Shown here piece by piece: positions 32,695 to 42,612 of a stretch of 42,629 bases of DNA (position 1 is the first letter of the stretch; each line of letters starts with the position of its first letter). The stretch covers positions 768,546 to 811,174 of the forward strand of contig WELB01000002.1 in NCBI GenBank assembly GCA_009602725.1, written 5' to 3'. The notes below the pieces were generated by a model, which worked only from the letters and a program-made list of their open reading frames with translations, ran no database searches and had not been told where the DNA came from. A program made the position numbers and the translations under genes. The stretch comes from Spirogloea muscicola (lineage: Eukaryota; Streptophyta; Zygnematophyceae; Spirogloeales; Spirogloeaceae).

Positions 32695-33208
32695 AGAGGT
32701 CCCATCAGTACTTCGTCTCTCCCCCGGCCTTTCATCCTACTATGGACATATTTGCTTCAGGTGAGCTCGTGCAGGCTGGCCAGCACACATGGAAGGAGCC
32801 ACTGCCAACATTGACATATTCACGCCTTTCAGTCCTCGTGAAGAGCTTCTGTGTCGATCCTCTGAGCATACATACTTGACAAAGACTGCACGCAAGATAT
32901 GACAGTCTCCAATCAACTGACTGTCGAGCGAGTCACCTGAATATGCTAAACCGAGGTGGCCACATGTATATCCATATTCGTGCTTCTCAACACTCTTTCT
33001 GCTGTAGCAACTTCTGTCAAGTTGCTCCCAAATTATTCAAATGTAGTGTCAATGCGGGGTGACAAGGATGTTCAGGTAGGTCACCACCAAGAATGAAAGA
33101 ATGTCTGCCGTCGAAGCGGACGACCTAAGAATGCTGTAGCTTTGCTTGGAGGAAATACAGCAATGATTGTGATCCTTGACCATGTTGGTAGGAGCACTTC
33201 TCGACCTG
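32695..33208 (+). CDS. Possible 3' exons of an unrecognised plus-strand gene
   Basis: Three stretches read like exons. About 32696-32759 ends in a GTGAGC donor. About 33009-33078 follows TGCTGTAG, ends at GTAGGT and encodes SVKLLPNYSNVVSMRGDKDV. About 33133-33208 follows CTAAG and encodes NAVALLGGNTAMIVILDHVG, then a few residues to a TGA. The last two join in phase to give one peptide. Upstream linkage is not resolved and the protein family is unknown to me. The stop lies about 60 bases from that of the minus-strand gene at 33272, so the two would be tightly convergent. Confidence 0.3.
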
Positions 33209-33271
33209 CTTGACGGTCTTCAGCTATTTCTAATGTCACTCTTCTTTATTTTGACATAAATGGATGTGACA

Positions 33272-34419
33272 CTAGGCCAACGCTACTGCACAGTTATTAC
33301 ACCCCGCGCCAAGGGCGATCGGGGCCTGGATCCTCCTAATGACGCCTGGTAATGCGCGCCTTCGATGCTTTGCCTCCTGCGAGCTCTGAAGGGCTGGATG
33401 GGGTTTCCTGCTGCTCAGGAAGTCCCAGTATCCTGCACCTTGCGGACCAGGGCGGCTTGCTGCGACGTCATCAAAAGGAGCAATGACTGCAGCATGAAAG
33501 ACAGGCGGCGAGCCACTTCTGTCCTCCTTGTCACTGGTCCCAATGCTGGATGTGGGGGACAGGACGCAGTCGGGGCTCTGTTCGCGCTCAAAGGCAGCCT
33601 TCTCCTCCTGCCACGAGCTACGAAAGGCCGGTAACCCGTGCTGCAAACCCGCCAAGGACGCACCAGAGCTCTCGGCTGTGTCCGACAGAGTTGCCAGGCT
33701 CGACACACTGGAGACCTCTGAGGATGTGCACGAGGACGCAGACGAGCCCACATCCACGTCTGGCTGGAGGAACCGCAGGAGGTCGACTGTCGACTGAGGG
33801 GATAGTGGGAAGGATGTGGTCCTTGTGAACGAGCGCTCTGCCGGCTGCACAGCAGAAGCAGGAGGGCAGGGAGCCTCGTGTCAGAGTCGGAGAACGGCAG
33901 GAAATTGATCAAACTGAGCCTCTCATTTAAGCATGGGCATTGACCACAGCATCCAGAGAAAGCAATGGGGCTTACCTTTGCATCCGTGGCGCCAGGGAGC
34001 ACCTGGCCAGTACTCCAGACACGCTGCTCTCCAGCCCAGGCGCCCAGCGAGGCCGGCGGAGAAGGCACCTCGAGCCGCCCCAGCCGAGCCGGCACATAGG
34101 TGGTGTCCTGACTGCGGTCGTGGTGCTGCCCATCACCAGGAACCACGGCAGCAGACGGCAAGCGCTCCATCTGCGCGGCGCCTAGCAGACGAGGCGGCCC
34201 CTGACGGGCCCACTCCTGCGTCCGTATCCGCGGCAGAGCCGGCATGTCGAGCATCCCAGCCCCAGATGGGAACCCCCTGCGCTGCCGTGGCGCGCAGTCG
34301 ACAACTGGGTCCGGGATGACCAGCGGCGCCGGGCGGGGCCGCCTCCCCAGCCTCTGCGGCGCAGGGCCAGCCGCCGCCGCCGCCGCAGTCGCCGTTGCCG
34401 CCGGCACCGTCTCGCCCAT
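33272..34419 (-). CDS. Unrecognised Ser-rich protein, two exons
   Basis: Exon 1 (34419-33976, 148 codons) starts at an ATG (MGETVPAATATAAAAAAG) and ends at the donor GCAAAG/GTAAGC. Exon 2 (33844-33272) follows CTGTGCAG in the same phase and ends at a TAG, giving 338 residues. Exon 1 is Arg/Pro/Ala-rich with RRPRPAPLVIPDPVVD. Exon 2 has an acidic-hydrophobic patch (STVDLLRFLQPDVDVG), a run of Ser (SSASSCTSSEVSSVSSLATL) and GYWDFLSSRKPHP followed by a basic segment (KHRRRALPGVIRR). There is no signal peptide or membrane segment. The composition suggests a disordered regulatory or phosphorylated protein. The frame is also open upstream of 34419 to beyond 35000, but that part is antisense to repeat and LINE sequence and I exclude it. 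Confidence 0.55.
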
Positions 34420-34486
34420 CAGAGCACCGGCGCAGCCGCCGCCTTCAGGACGACCGGCGCGGAGCGAGCTCACGAGCGGGCCAGCG

Positions 34487-34520
34487 AGCCAGCGAGCGAG
34501 CGAGCGAGCGAGCGAGCGGG
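34487..34520. repeat. GAGC tetranucleotide microsatellite
   Basis: About seven GAGC/CGAG units in tandem lie just upstream of exon 1 of the minus-strand Ser-rich gene, within its presumed promoter. Confidence 0.9.
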
Positions 34521-34779
34521 CGAGGCGGCAGCGACGGCCGGGGGCCGTGGCGGCGAGGGAGCCGGCACAGGGCGGCGGCGGGGGGGCGGCCTCGTCGTCG
34601 GGAGGAACCGCGACTGGTGGTGTTGCTACAGCGGCGCTGAAAGGACACGTCCAGCGGGGCCTGTACAGCGGGGCGGGCTGTGGGAAGCCAGCCAGAAGCC
34701 AGCCAGAAGCCCCCAAAGCGGGGGAGATGGGCGCCGCGTCGTCTGTGCCACCACCGAGTACGGCCAGGCAAGCAGCGGC

Positions 34780-34870
34780 CCCTGGCTCTGTCCAGGGGAC
34801 CCACTTCCAGGACCCTAGCCTCTCTGATTTGCGGCTGCTTAGCAGGGGTNCCCCCCCCCCCCCCCCCCCC
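34780..34870 (+). mobile_element. LINE C-terminal fragment ending in a poly-C run
   Basis: The stretch 34783-34849 repeats the last codons of the LINE at 4665-4726 (GTHFQDPSLSDLRLLSRG) almost exactly, then stops abruptly at an ambiguous base (34850) followed by 20 C (34851-34870). The other copies continue into TACTGA at this point, so this copy is broken at the ambiguous base. A sequencing or assembly artefact at the C run is likely. Confidence 0.75.
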
Positions 34871-35330
34871 GTCTCGGCAATCCCGAGGGCGATGGTGTGC
34901 GGTGGGCCCCACGCCGGTGGCGGCTGCACCCTCCCCGCTCCCCCCCTCCTCTCCGCCCCTTCCTCCCTCCTCGCCCGCGCCCGCGGCGCCGCCAGCTGGC
35001 GCCCCGCCCCCTGGCCGGCGGCTGGCGCGCTGTCGCCTTGTGGCTCCAGGGCCCACCTGGCGGCGGCCGCCAGGTGGGGGCGCGTGGCTCGCACGTGCCG
35101 GCGTCGCGCTCCACGTGGCGGCTGCCGCGGGTTGGGCTCCACCGCCTCGTCGCTTGCGCCGGCGCGGGGGTTCGATTCTCGCTGAGGGGAATTTCCGGCG
35201 GTTTTTCCTCCTCCCTCCTCTCTCTCGCGCCGTCGTCGCTAAGGCCGGCCGCTCTTTCTCCCCGTTGACCTCGACCCGTCGTCCCAGGCTGAGCCACCGT
35301 CCTTCTCAGCCCCCGCCCCGTAGCATGAGG
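34871..35330. other. GC-rich stretch, no supported gene
   Basis: This is strongly GC-rich, like the first-exon islands elsewhere in the window. Plus-strand frames are Pro/Arg/Ala-rich with no domain. CACGTGCC and CCACGTGG lie near 35093 and 35113. It may be a promoter island for a gene I could not identify. Confidence 0.35.
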
Positions 35331-36330
35331 CTTATTCAGTTGCTGGCGTCTTTTAAGACTCGGTTCCTTTTATTTTGGGCTGCCCTCTCACAGCCATTGC
35401 CTCTCCTTGGAAGAGCTGTTTGATTTGGGCTCGTTTGTCACAGCCACTGCCTTCCTCACCCGGCTTCTAAGCGGAGGCTCGGATCCTGGACATCGCCCCC
35501 TTGACCGCCCCGCGATCCTCCACGCCGGCGCACGCGCCCCAGGCACACGCTACAAAGCCGGCAGGCGAGCCCCAGAGGAGGCAGCAGCACAGGCGATGCG
35601 GCACGAGGTGGTGGGCTGTTGCCCGCGGCTCCACAGGAACCCAAGCCTCCTGCGCGCCTGCCCCCAACTGCCCCCAACCCTCGCCGTGGCCTTCCCAGGT
35701 TGCCGTAACTATTGTATAGACGGAAGACTATCCAAACTCACTAGGGACACTTGAGCGGCAAAGTGAGGCGGCGGCCGACGCCACCGCCGGCGGGCGCTAT
35801 CCTGGCGGCCGAATCAAGGAGCAAAGCGACAAAATGTTGCGGGGCTGCGAGCGAGTTGCGGGCCGAAGGGTGCAGGCCACCGAGCAACGGGACGCTCACC
35901 TTCTGAATCCTGGAACCTAAGAACTTGTTCATGTTGATGGGGTGATGCCTGTGAGAAAATTAGGCAATGGCTGTGAGAGGCCAGCCCGACGGAATGTTCA
36001 AGAAGTGAAAAAATAAGCTCAGGCTCAGCGAAGGCTGTGAAAGGGCAGCCCAAAGAGGGTCCAAGAAAGAAAAAAGACAGAAAGCAAAGGAAGGCTTGTC
36101 CATCCTTTTTCGGCTGGCCTCTTAGTTACTTTTCGAGGAGAGGAACTCCGGAATGGTATCATATAGACTGCAGTGCCAGCCCTCAGCTCGTTTCCTTGTG
36201 CTGAATCCTCTCGCCGTACTGCAATGATACAGGCTAAGGCAGCAACTTGCAGGTATGTCTACTCTACGAAGAGATGAAGCTCATCTAGAAAGGGCAATGG
36301 TTGTGACAGGCCAGCCTAGAAGAGTGTCAA
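35331..36330. repeat. Hairpin-repeat copies in both orientations
   Basis: Plus copies lie near 35373-35402 and 35425. Reverse copies lie near 35965-35990, 36025-36060 and 36295-36325 (GCAATGGTTGTGACAGGCCA then GCC), and a plus partial copy near 36105. The stretch 35470-35700 is GC-rich with unrecognised open frames. Confidence 0.6.
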
Positions 36331-37410
36331 GGTCTTGGAACAGTTGTAGACAGAGGAGGGGAGTTGAAGAAGGAAAGCTGAGGCCTTCACTAAACACCTG
36401 CCGAATACGCCAGGCACTCTTCTTTGCTCTTCCAGACTGAACGATGCCATGACACTGTGCCCATATTATTTCCATATCAATTGACTCAGAAAGCCGACCA
36501 AGCTTGACTGATGAATATTGCAGCATCAGTCTTACTGAGAATGAGGGGGGCCTCTTCCTGCTAATGTCAAGGCAGAACATCCGCAAAAGCTCATCATGAC
36601 TGCAGCAGAAAGATGACGAATGCCCCAGCCCCTGCAAACCACCAGCCAAGAAAAGACCGTCCAAGGGGCAATGACGGGAAAAGCCCTTGTAAGGTGCACC
36701 ACCAGCACCCCTGCAAGTAGTGGAGGTGGGTGCGGCAGAAGCACGGGCCACGCCAAGGAGGAGCTATGCCTTATCCATCAACACGCAGTCGTGTTGACTA
36801 GTGCCTCGAACAACGATCATAGAATGATAGGGGCAAAAGGCTCAGCTACCCACCAAACGCTGCCCTCTTCATTGTGGGCCTCATTCCCATTGTGACCAGC
36901 ACTGGGAAGGGGAGCCCGAGCCAAGCAGCTGGCGAGTCTAGGCTTGAGTCTAGGCAGTCTATTGCGGGGCATCTTCTCATTCTTGCCTTTGTTGAATAGC
37001 AGTGCCTTTTTGAAACTGCTATCTCTGGCATAAGTTAGATCAAATCCACTACTGAGGTTTTCTTGGCACGTGTTTGTAAAATACCTGACCACAATGTCTG
37101 GCAGCGGTCTCTGGCTTGTCTACAAATTCGCCAGAGCGTCAGAATCATTTCAGGCACTCCGATCATTCTGCGGTCAACTCTTGTTCTGACTCTGCCTTTT
37201 TCGACGGTCAAAAGTGTCTCTTCTAAGCACACATATCAGACCACCTCCTCTCCAGTCGTCATTCTGGCCAACGTGATCTACTTGCCGAAGAAGTGCTTGC
37301 TACATGATTTTATGCATCGGCATTGAAGTCTATTAGCAGTCTGACGTCAACAGGCAAATTACGCTAGAGCGCCAGAGCTAGCGAGTTGGGGTGCCGGGGA
37401 GGTGCGGAGT
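36331..37410. other. Unresolved stretch with long open frames
   Basis: Overlapping frames on both strands (minus 36281-36751, 36817-37092 and 37035-37232; plus 37063-37326) look partly protein-like but have no family I recognise, and I could not decide the strand. It may be an old gene or retroelement remnant. No gene is claimed. Confidence 0.2.

Positions 37411-37413
<3 letters not shown>

Positions 37414-37474
<61 letters not shown>
37414..37474. repeat. GA dinucleotide microsatellite
   Basis: About 30 uninterrupted GA units end at an ambiguous base (37475). A GGGA/GGGAG tract follows at 37570-37605 and a short CG run at 37606-37617. Length calls here are likely to be unreliable. Confidence 0.97.
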
Positions 37475-37620
37475 NGGGCGAGAGATAGCGAGCAGCGGCA
37501 GGACGTGGGCGGCACTTAGTGAGTGACAGAGTTGACGAGAAGAAGAGAGAGATGGAGAGATGGAGAGAGGGGGAGGGGAGGGAGGGAGGGAGGGAGGGAG
37601 GGAGAGCGCGCGCGCGCGAG

Positions 37621-37800
37621 AGAAGGGCTCGCCTATAGAGGAGAGGGGCTGGGAAAAGCCAGCCCAAAAAAGTATGAACAAAGTACGAGAAGGGGCCAGG
37701 GGAAGCACTAAGATATTAAGCAGCTACGAAGCACTCAGTAACCCCTGCTAAGCAACCTCAGGTCAGAGAAACTTGGCTCCTGGAAGCGGGTCCTGGCCTG
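37621..37800 (-). mobile_element. LINE 3' end, minus strand
   Basis: Read on the minus strand this gives the degraded LINE C-terminus, GCTTAGCAGGGGTTACTGAG with its stop (37735-37755), then a tail ending in CTCGTACTTTGTTCATACTT, the hairpin, and GCGAGCCCTTCTCT. It is the same arrangement as at 4700-4870. It abuts the plus-strand copy that begins near 37800, so two elements lie tail-outward beside a microsatellite. Confidence 0.75.
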
Positions 37801-38340
37801 GCTTGGCTTTTTCCAGCCCCTATCCTCAATTGGCGAGCCCTTCTTCTATCCACCCAGTTGCAGATGTGTTCGTACCCCTGGCTGTGGACGTGCACGGGGC
37901 TCTCGGGTCCCAGTGGCTCGACCTGCTGGCCAGGCTTGCGCGGCGCGCTGTGTCCCGCAGGCGCGGTGAGCGGACTTCAACGCCGCTGGCTCGTTGGCTC
38001 AAGTCTATCGTATGAGATTGTCTGTATCCCTTCAGCGGTCCATGGCCCACCCTCTGCATCTGCGTGCTGGCCGTGGTCTCACTGCGGCCTCCGGCTACCG
38101 TCAGGGGGATAGTTTTCCGGCAGCTAGTCTGTCGGATCTGAGGTTCCTCACTCGTAACTACTGAGTGATCCATCCTCCCCCTGTTCTGACATAGCATCTT
38201 CAGGCCCCTTGTAGCTGCTACACGCTTGTAGGCCCCTCCGAACCTTTGTCAAATCTTTTTGGGCTGGCTTTTCGCAGCCCTTGCCCCCATTGGAAGTGCC
38301 ACTTCTCTCCTCCATGGGCGAGCCCTTCTTCTTACTCTTG
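37800..38340 (+). mobile_element. LINE C-terminal fragment with frameshift, plus 3' tail
   Basis: From about 37855 the frame encodes FVPLAVDVHGALGSQWLDLL and an Arg-rich stretch. The frame is then lost near 37965-37980, and a shifted frame continues with AAGSLAQVYRMRLSVSLQRS to SLSDLRFLTRNY and a TGA at 38162-38164. One indel explains it, so the copy is dead. The 3' tail (38165-38340) contains the CTGTTCTGACATAGCATCTT phrase, then the hairpin (about 38262-38282) and CCATGGGCGAGCCCTTCTTC. Confidence 0.8.
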
Positions 38341-38350
38341 GCTTTGGTCA

Positions 38351-38530
38351 GGGGGATAGTTTGTCGGCAGCTAGTCTGTCGGATTTGAGGCTCCTCACTC
38401 GTAGCTACTGAGTGGTCCATCCTACACCCGTTCTGACATAGCGCTTCAGGCCCCTCCGTCATTTGGCCCTTTCGAACCTTCGTCAATTCTTTTCGGGCTG
38501 GCTTTTCACAGCCCTTGCCCTGCTCCCTCC
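38351..38530 (+). mobile_element. LINE 3' end, second tandem copy
   Basis: GDSLSAASLSDLRLLTRSY ends in a TGA at 38409-38411, followed by the same 3' tail (GTTCTGACATAGCG, GGCCCCTCC, TCGTCAATTCTTTTCGGGCT, hairpin). It lies immediately after the previous copy in the same orientation and is 5'-truncated to about 20 codons. Confidence 0.8.
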
Positions 38531-38699
38531 TGCCGTCCACTCGCGTGCAGGCCGCGCTATCGCGGCTGCTTCTGGGTCGCGTCTGAAAGCTTCTTTTCGA
38601 GCTACTCTGACCTGATGTTGCTCACCTGCGGGTATTGAGCTTCCTGTGCTTTCGTCTTGTCTTCTTGAATAGCTGCCTAGCTGCGTGTTTCTTCGCTAT

Positions 38700-38920
38700 A
38701 TGGCTTTGGACTTTCTCCATTCTTTCTGGGCTGGCTTTGCTAGCCCCCCCTTCTCTATGGGCGAGCCCTTTCTTCTTGCCCCCATTGAGAAGAAGTGGCA
38801 CGCCAAAGGGGGGCAAGGGCTGTGATAAGCCAGCCCAAAAGAGAGAGCCCAAAAAGAATTGACAAGGGTTCGGAGGGGCCGACAAGCGTTTAGCAGCTGC
38901 AGAGGGGCCTGAAGATGATT
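38700..38920. mobile_element. Head-to-head pair of LINE tails
   Basis: A plus-strand hairpin copy (about 38718-38775, ending GCGAGCCCTTTCTTC) meets a minus-strand copy (about 38780-38915, reading GGGCAAGGGCTGTGATAAGC then CAGCCC, GAATTGACAAGGGTTCGGAG, GAGGGGCCTGAAGATG). Together they form a large interrupted palindrome of about 130 bases. Confidence 0.7.
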
Positions 38921-39632
38921 GAGAGAGCCACTTTCCTGGCCAGGGCCAGGGCCAGGGCGGGGCAGCTCAGCTGGCCGCGGACAGGTTCTTCGCGGCCATG
39001 TCAGTAGGCACTTGGCAGTCGTCGGATCCGGGAGCACCAGATCGGATGGACCGGCCGGGCGCCGAGGCACCGCCATCGTCAGGCTTAGCGGCAGGTTAGG
39101 GCGGCTGCGTGGCCGGCACGGGCCCACCACCCAAACTGTGATCACCCAGTGTGAACTGATAACTTTTGCCGTTAAGGGCGGCCCCAGTCGTCGGCCGCCC
39201 TCTTGAAAACGGTCGTGAATGGGCCCAACCTTGGCCTAACGAGAGTGCTGGAATACCACTGAATGACTGCCATATTTACGTCATTTAATCGACCGTCCCA
39301 GGCCTGGCCAGACGAAAGCCATTGACGGTAAGGAGCTCGAGGCGCGGCGCAGCGCAGGCGACCGCGCCGCGCGCCGCGATTTGCGGCAGGCCTGACTCCT
39401 GGAGGGCCCTCTCCCGCGATCTGCGGCGGGCCTTCCGCCGAAGCACCAGCCTGCGCCTCGCCGCGTGCTGCCGATCCAGGGCGTTGCGCCGCCGATCGGA
39501 GCCCTGCGGCGCAGGGGCGGCCAGATCGGGCTCGGCTTGCCGTCAGGGTGTGGCGTAGATCCGGCTGTGCGGGCTTGTTGCGTCGACGCGGCTGGGCCTG
39601 GATGACGGGAAAGTGATACCGGCTGAGAAGAC
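38921..39632. promoter_or_regulatory. GC-rich upstream region of the Pro-rich membrane protein gene
   Basis: GC-rich sequence precedes the start codon at 39633. CCAGGGCCAGGGCCAGGGC (about 38939-38957) is a short tandem repeat. No TATA box is obvious. Open frames on the minus strand (39172-39813) are by-products of the GC bias and show no domain. Confidence 0.35.
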
Positions 39633-41305
39633 ATGGCGCGGCCCGGCTTGGAGTACTGCATCGTGGCGTGCCTGTTCTGCGCTCTTGTCCTTGGAGACTC
39701 TCGGTCTGCAGTTGCGCAGGTGCACACTCCCTATCACCTGAGCCTCTCCCGGGCCTCCAGTCCATTCCTCCACCATTGCCATCGGGTGTAGTTGCACAGT
39801 CTGGGCCTCCCACAACGAATTAAAGTAGGCCGTGAGAACCCTACGACCTCGATAATGAATTACGATGCTTCGACATCTTCATTTGTTGCTGTTGGCAATG
39901 ACTGGACTTGATTCCCGGGCTAGATGGAAGAAAGTCGAAGCCTTGACCTTCCCTGTAAATCTCAGACATTTGCTGCCAGTGTTGATCGGTCCTCTGGAAC
40001 ACAATCTGCCACTGCAGCCTCAAAGGCTGTCTCTCAAGTCCATGTGTCATTGAGCGCAAAATTGGGGTCAGAATACTATGCGATGCTGAAGCTTACAATG
40101 TTGCACTTACAACAACCACTCACTACAACAGCCACCCTTGTGCTCTTTGTGGCAAAGGTGCTCAGTCTCTGATTGCACCTTCATGATTGATCTGACTGAG
40201 CAGGCACCTGCTCCAGGGCCAGCTGCTCTGGGATCGCCTCAAGGGCCATCATCTGGACCAAGTTCAGGGCCAGCAGGCGTACCGCCACCTCTATCAACAT
40301 CAGCCGCACCAAGTCCAGGGCCAGCAGCTGCTGCACAAGAACCAGCCCCTCCTCCTGCTGCTGCCCCCGTCCCTGCATCCAGTACAGGTATGTACTACTT
40401 ATGCCTCGCTTGTACGTCTCTATTGCACCTGTGGTGTGCATACAAGAACGTGTATGGCCCAGGCATTTCTTTCAGGTCATCCAGATCAGTCGCTGTTGAC
40501 TGGCTGCTTGCTCCCAAATGAGCGTGAAGGTCCCCACAGACAGCAGCAGGGAAATCTTCCTTGTTTCCATTCTGATTTACATTTCTTGATTAATACGTGG
40601 TAAAAGAGTGGTCAACTAGGATGTTATGCAGATTGAGTGTTCTTTCCAAAGGAAGAGATTTCAATTACATGCTAGTGATAGTTTCAAGTGCACTAGCGTG
40701 CTGTTTATGAATATGACTATGACTATGAGATATACTGCAGCATTGCAAAGACCGCACTAGTTGACTTCTGCTAGGCTTTTTGGCACCAGCAGGCAAGGCA
40801 AGCCCCCCCCCTCCCGACACTGGTCTTCCTCCAGGCTTTACTCCTCCACCACTACCCAGTGCACCTGACGGACCCCCAGGCACACCACCTGTTGCAAAGG
40901 ACAACAGCAACGGCGGAGGCTCAGGTTCATCGTAAGATTCCGAGCACCAGCTGGTGGATGTCGATTGCATATAGGAGCACCGAAGTAACAATTCAGCATG
41001 TTGATTGTACTCCCGCTGTATACCTGCCCTTTCTGGGGCTCGTGAAGCTATTGGCAACGGCGGCACCGAAAGACAAACGATCATGCAAAGGATAAAGCGA
41101 AGAGTTGACGGGACAAGCTCCACTTGTTGCAGTGTTTCACTTTTTGTCCATCTCCCCAGATGCTCCAATGCTCATAGTTGGCGGGCTGACAGTGCAAGTC
41201 TTGATCTGCATTTGCAGCTTAAGTGGTGGTGCTGTGGCTGGCACTGTTGTCGGCGCCCTAGTTGCTGCAGCAGTGATCGCAGCACTAATTTGGATCTTTG
41301 TCCAA
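39633..41305 (+). CDS. Secreted/type I membrane protein with Pro-rich ectodomain (5' part)
   Basis: Four exons join in phase: 39633-39719, 40204-40387, 40793-40931, 41218-41305. Exon 1 is a typical signal peptide (LEYCIVACLFCALVL, then SRSAVA/Q). Exons 2 and 3 give a Pro/Ala/Ser/Gly-rich stretch of about 100 residues (GPSSGPSSGPAG, APPPAAAPVPASS, PPPPDTGLPPGFTPPPLP) with AP, SP and PPPP motifs, typical of hydroxyproline-rich or arabinogalactan-type wall domains. Exon 4 is one membrane segment (GAVAGTVVGALVAAAVIAAL then IWIFV) preceded by LSGG, the usual boundary of plant receptor-like kinases such as PERK. No kinase domain is visible: after the donor at 41306 the cytoplasmic exons are not recognisable, and a new gene starts at 42532. 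It is either a short membrane-anchored proteoglycan or a receptor whose later exons I missed. Confidence 0.6.
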
Positions 41306-41537
41306 GTGAGCATAGGCTTCATATCACTTGTCACCATTTATTGCCTCGTACATCTGACACATCTATTATGGGGCTGTGAGTGGCGGGTTCCTATGCTTGA
41401 TGTCAAGTGGGAGTACAGCCCAAGCGTCGCTGCAGCTGTTCTCATATTCGGTTGCCATTTTCGTGACAGAGGAGACGGAATAGTGCTCGTGATGGCTATG
41501 GCTACTCTAGGGACAGGTATGACATTTCCAGTACTGT

Positions 41538-41561
41538 CTTGGCTGTACCCCTACAGCCAAG
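41538..41561. repeat. Perfect hairpin, 10-bp arms with 4-nt loop
   Basis: CTTGGCTGTA (41538-41547), loop CCCC, TACAGCCAAG (41552-41561). It lies downstream of the last resolved exon of the Pro-rich membrane protein gene. It could be a fold in an intron or the 3' UTR. Confidence 0.85.
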
Positions 41562-41599
41562 AAATACCCTTCCCTTCTTCGTGCTTTGACGCTCACAAT

Positions 41600-42190
41600 C
41601 AGCCACTTTAACAAGGCAATGCTTCTTCGTACTCAAATGTCCGATGGACCCTTGACAATCACCACTCATCACATTGTAGCACCATTGTTACATGCAGGGA
41701 CCTGGAGATGAGGTGGACAGGTGGGCGCTGAGATGCTCAACTGAGTCCATGGATTGTGGCTAGAATGGTTGCCTCATTGCATATGCTGCCGACCTATAGA
41801 AGGGGCCACTGGGGAGATTCTGCCAGTCTCTCTGCAAGGCAGGACTCCTGAATGATAGCCCAGTTCGCGGCTCTGTTTGCTGCCATAGTACACCTCCAAA
41901 GACTTGCCCTGTCAGAGGTGCCAGCATGTTGACAACTGTCCGGCGCTGTGGAGCAAGTTCTGAAATTTATTGCTTGAGTTTCTTTGCATTTGTATGCAGT
42001 CATTCCTCACGTGCCTGTAGTTCTTAAGGCTTGACTTCTTTTTAGGCGCAGCTTTGGTGATGACTCCGGTGGATTGAGGAGCTAGCGGACAATTTCGGGC
42101 TTGTGTGCAAGGGATGAAAGTATCTCTAGCAGATAAGGTATGCCGCAACCTGAACTGTCTCCATCAACGGTGGAGACTGTCACTGAATAC
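41600..42190. other. Spacer or unresolved 3' exons
   Basis: No coding sequence is convincingly linked to the membrane protein upstream. A possible acceptor (CATGCAG) near 41697 precedes a short open stretch only. Nothing else is supported. Confidence 0.35.
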
Positions 42191-42199
42191 AGCGAATGG

Positions 42200-42370
42200 C
42201 ACCTGCGATTGTCCAGCCCAAGAAGAATGAAGAGGGTGCAACGAGTGAGGGGAGCTAACAGTTTGCGACTCTAGTGAGGCAGCGAGGAATTACTACTATC
42301 GATTAACAGAAGGAGCAGGTCTTCCAGAGGGGAAGAGAGAGCTGGGAAATGCCCAGCCCACAGAAGAATA
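42200..42370 (-). repeat. Reverse hairpin-repeat copies
   Basis: TGTCCAGCCCAAGAAGAATG (about 42210-42230) and GCTGGGAAATGCCCAGCCCA (42341-42360) are reverse-orientation copies of the hairpin unit. The second has a perfect GCTGGG / CCCAGC stem. Confidence 0.65.
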
Positions 42371-42531
42371 GTAAATATCGCCTGAAAATTGTCATCGTAG
42401 TGGAGAAAAACCGGCGCTACGCGGTATATGCGATCTCCCAGAACATTGGCCACGTAGGACGGAGGCTGACATGGCACTACCGACACGTCAGCCCAACCAG
42501 CAGAAAGTGGTCCCCCCGCCCCACCGCTACC

Positions 42532-42580
42532 ATGGCCACTATTTCACCGGCGGCCACGGCAGCGGCGGCGGCTGGCAATT

Positions 42581-42612
<32 letters not shown>

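Noticed and set aside
33415-35142. A 575-codon minus-strand open frame
   Set aside because: It crosses the well-placed intron 33845-33975 of the Ser-rich gene in the wrong frame for exon 2 and continues upstream into LINE and poly-C sequence. Only 33976-34419 is kept as exon 1.
34244-35185. Long plus-strand open frame in the GC-rich region
   Set aside because: It is antisense to exon 1 of the minus-strand gene, includes a LINE fragment and an ambiguous base, and has only low-complexity Pro/Ala/Arg sequence.
35160-35185. tRNA-like B box (GGGTTCGATTCTC)
   Set aside because: No A box, acceptor stem or anticodon arm could be placed upstream; a chance match in GC-rich DNA is more likely.
37063-37326. 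Plus-strand open frame resembling retroelement protein
   Set aside because: No catalytic motif of a protease, reverse transcriptase or integrase can be seen, and the opposite strand is equally open.
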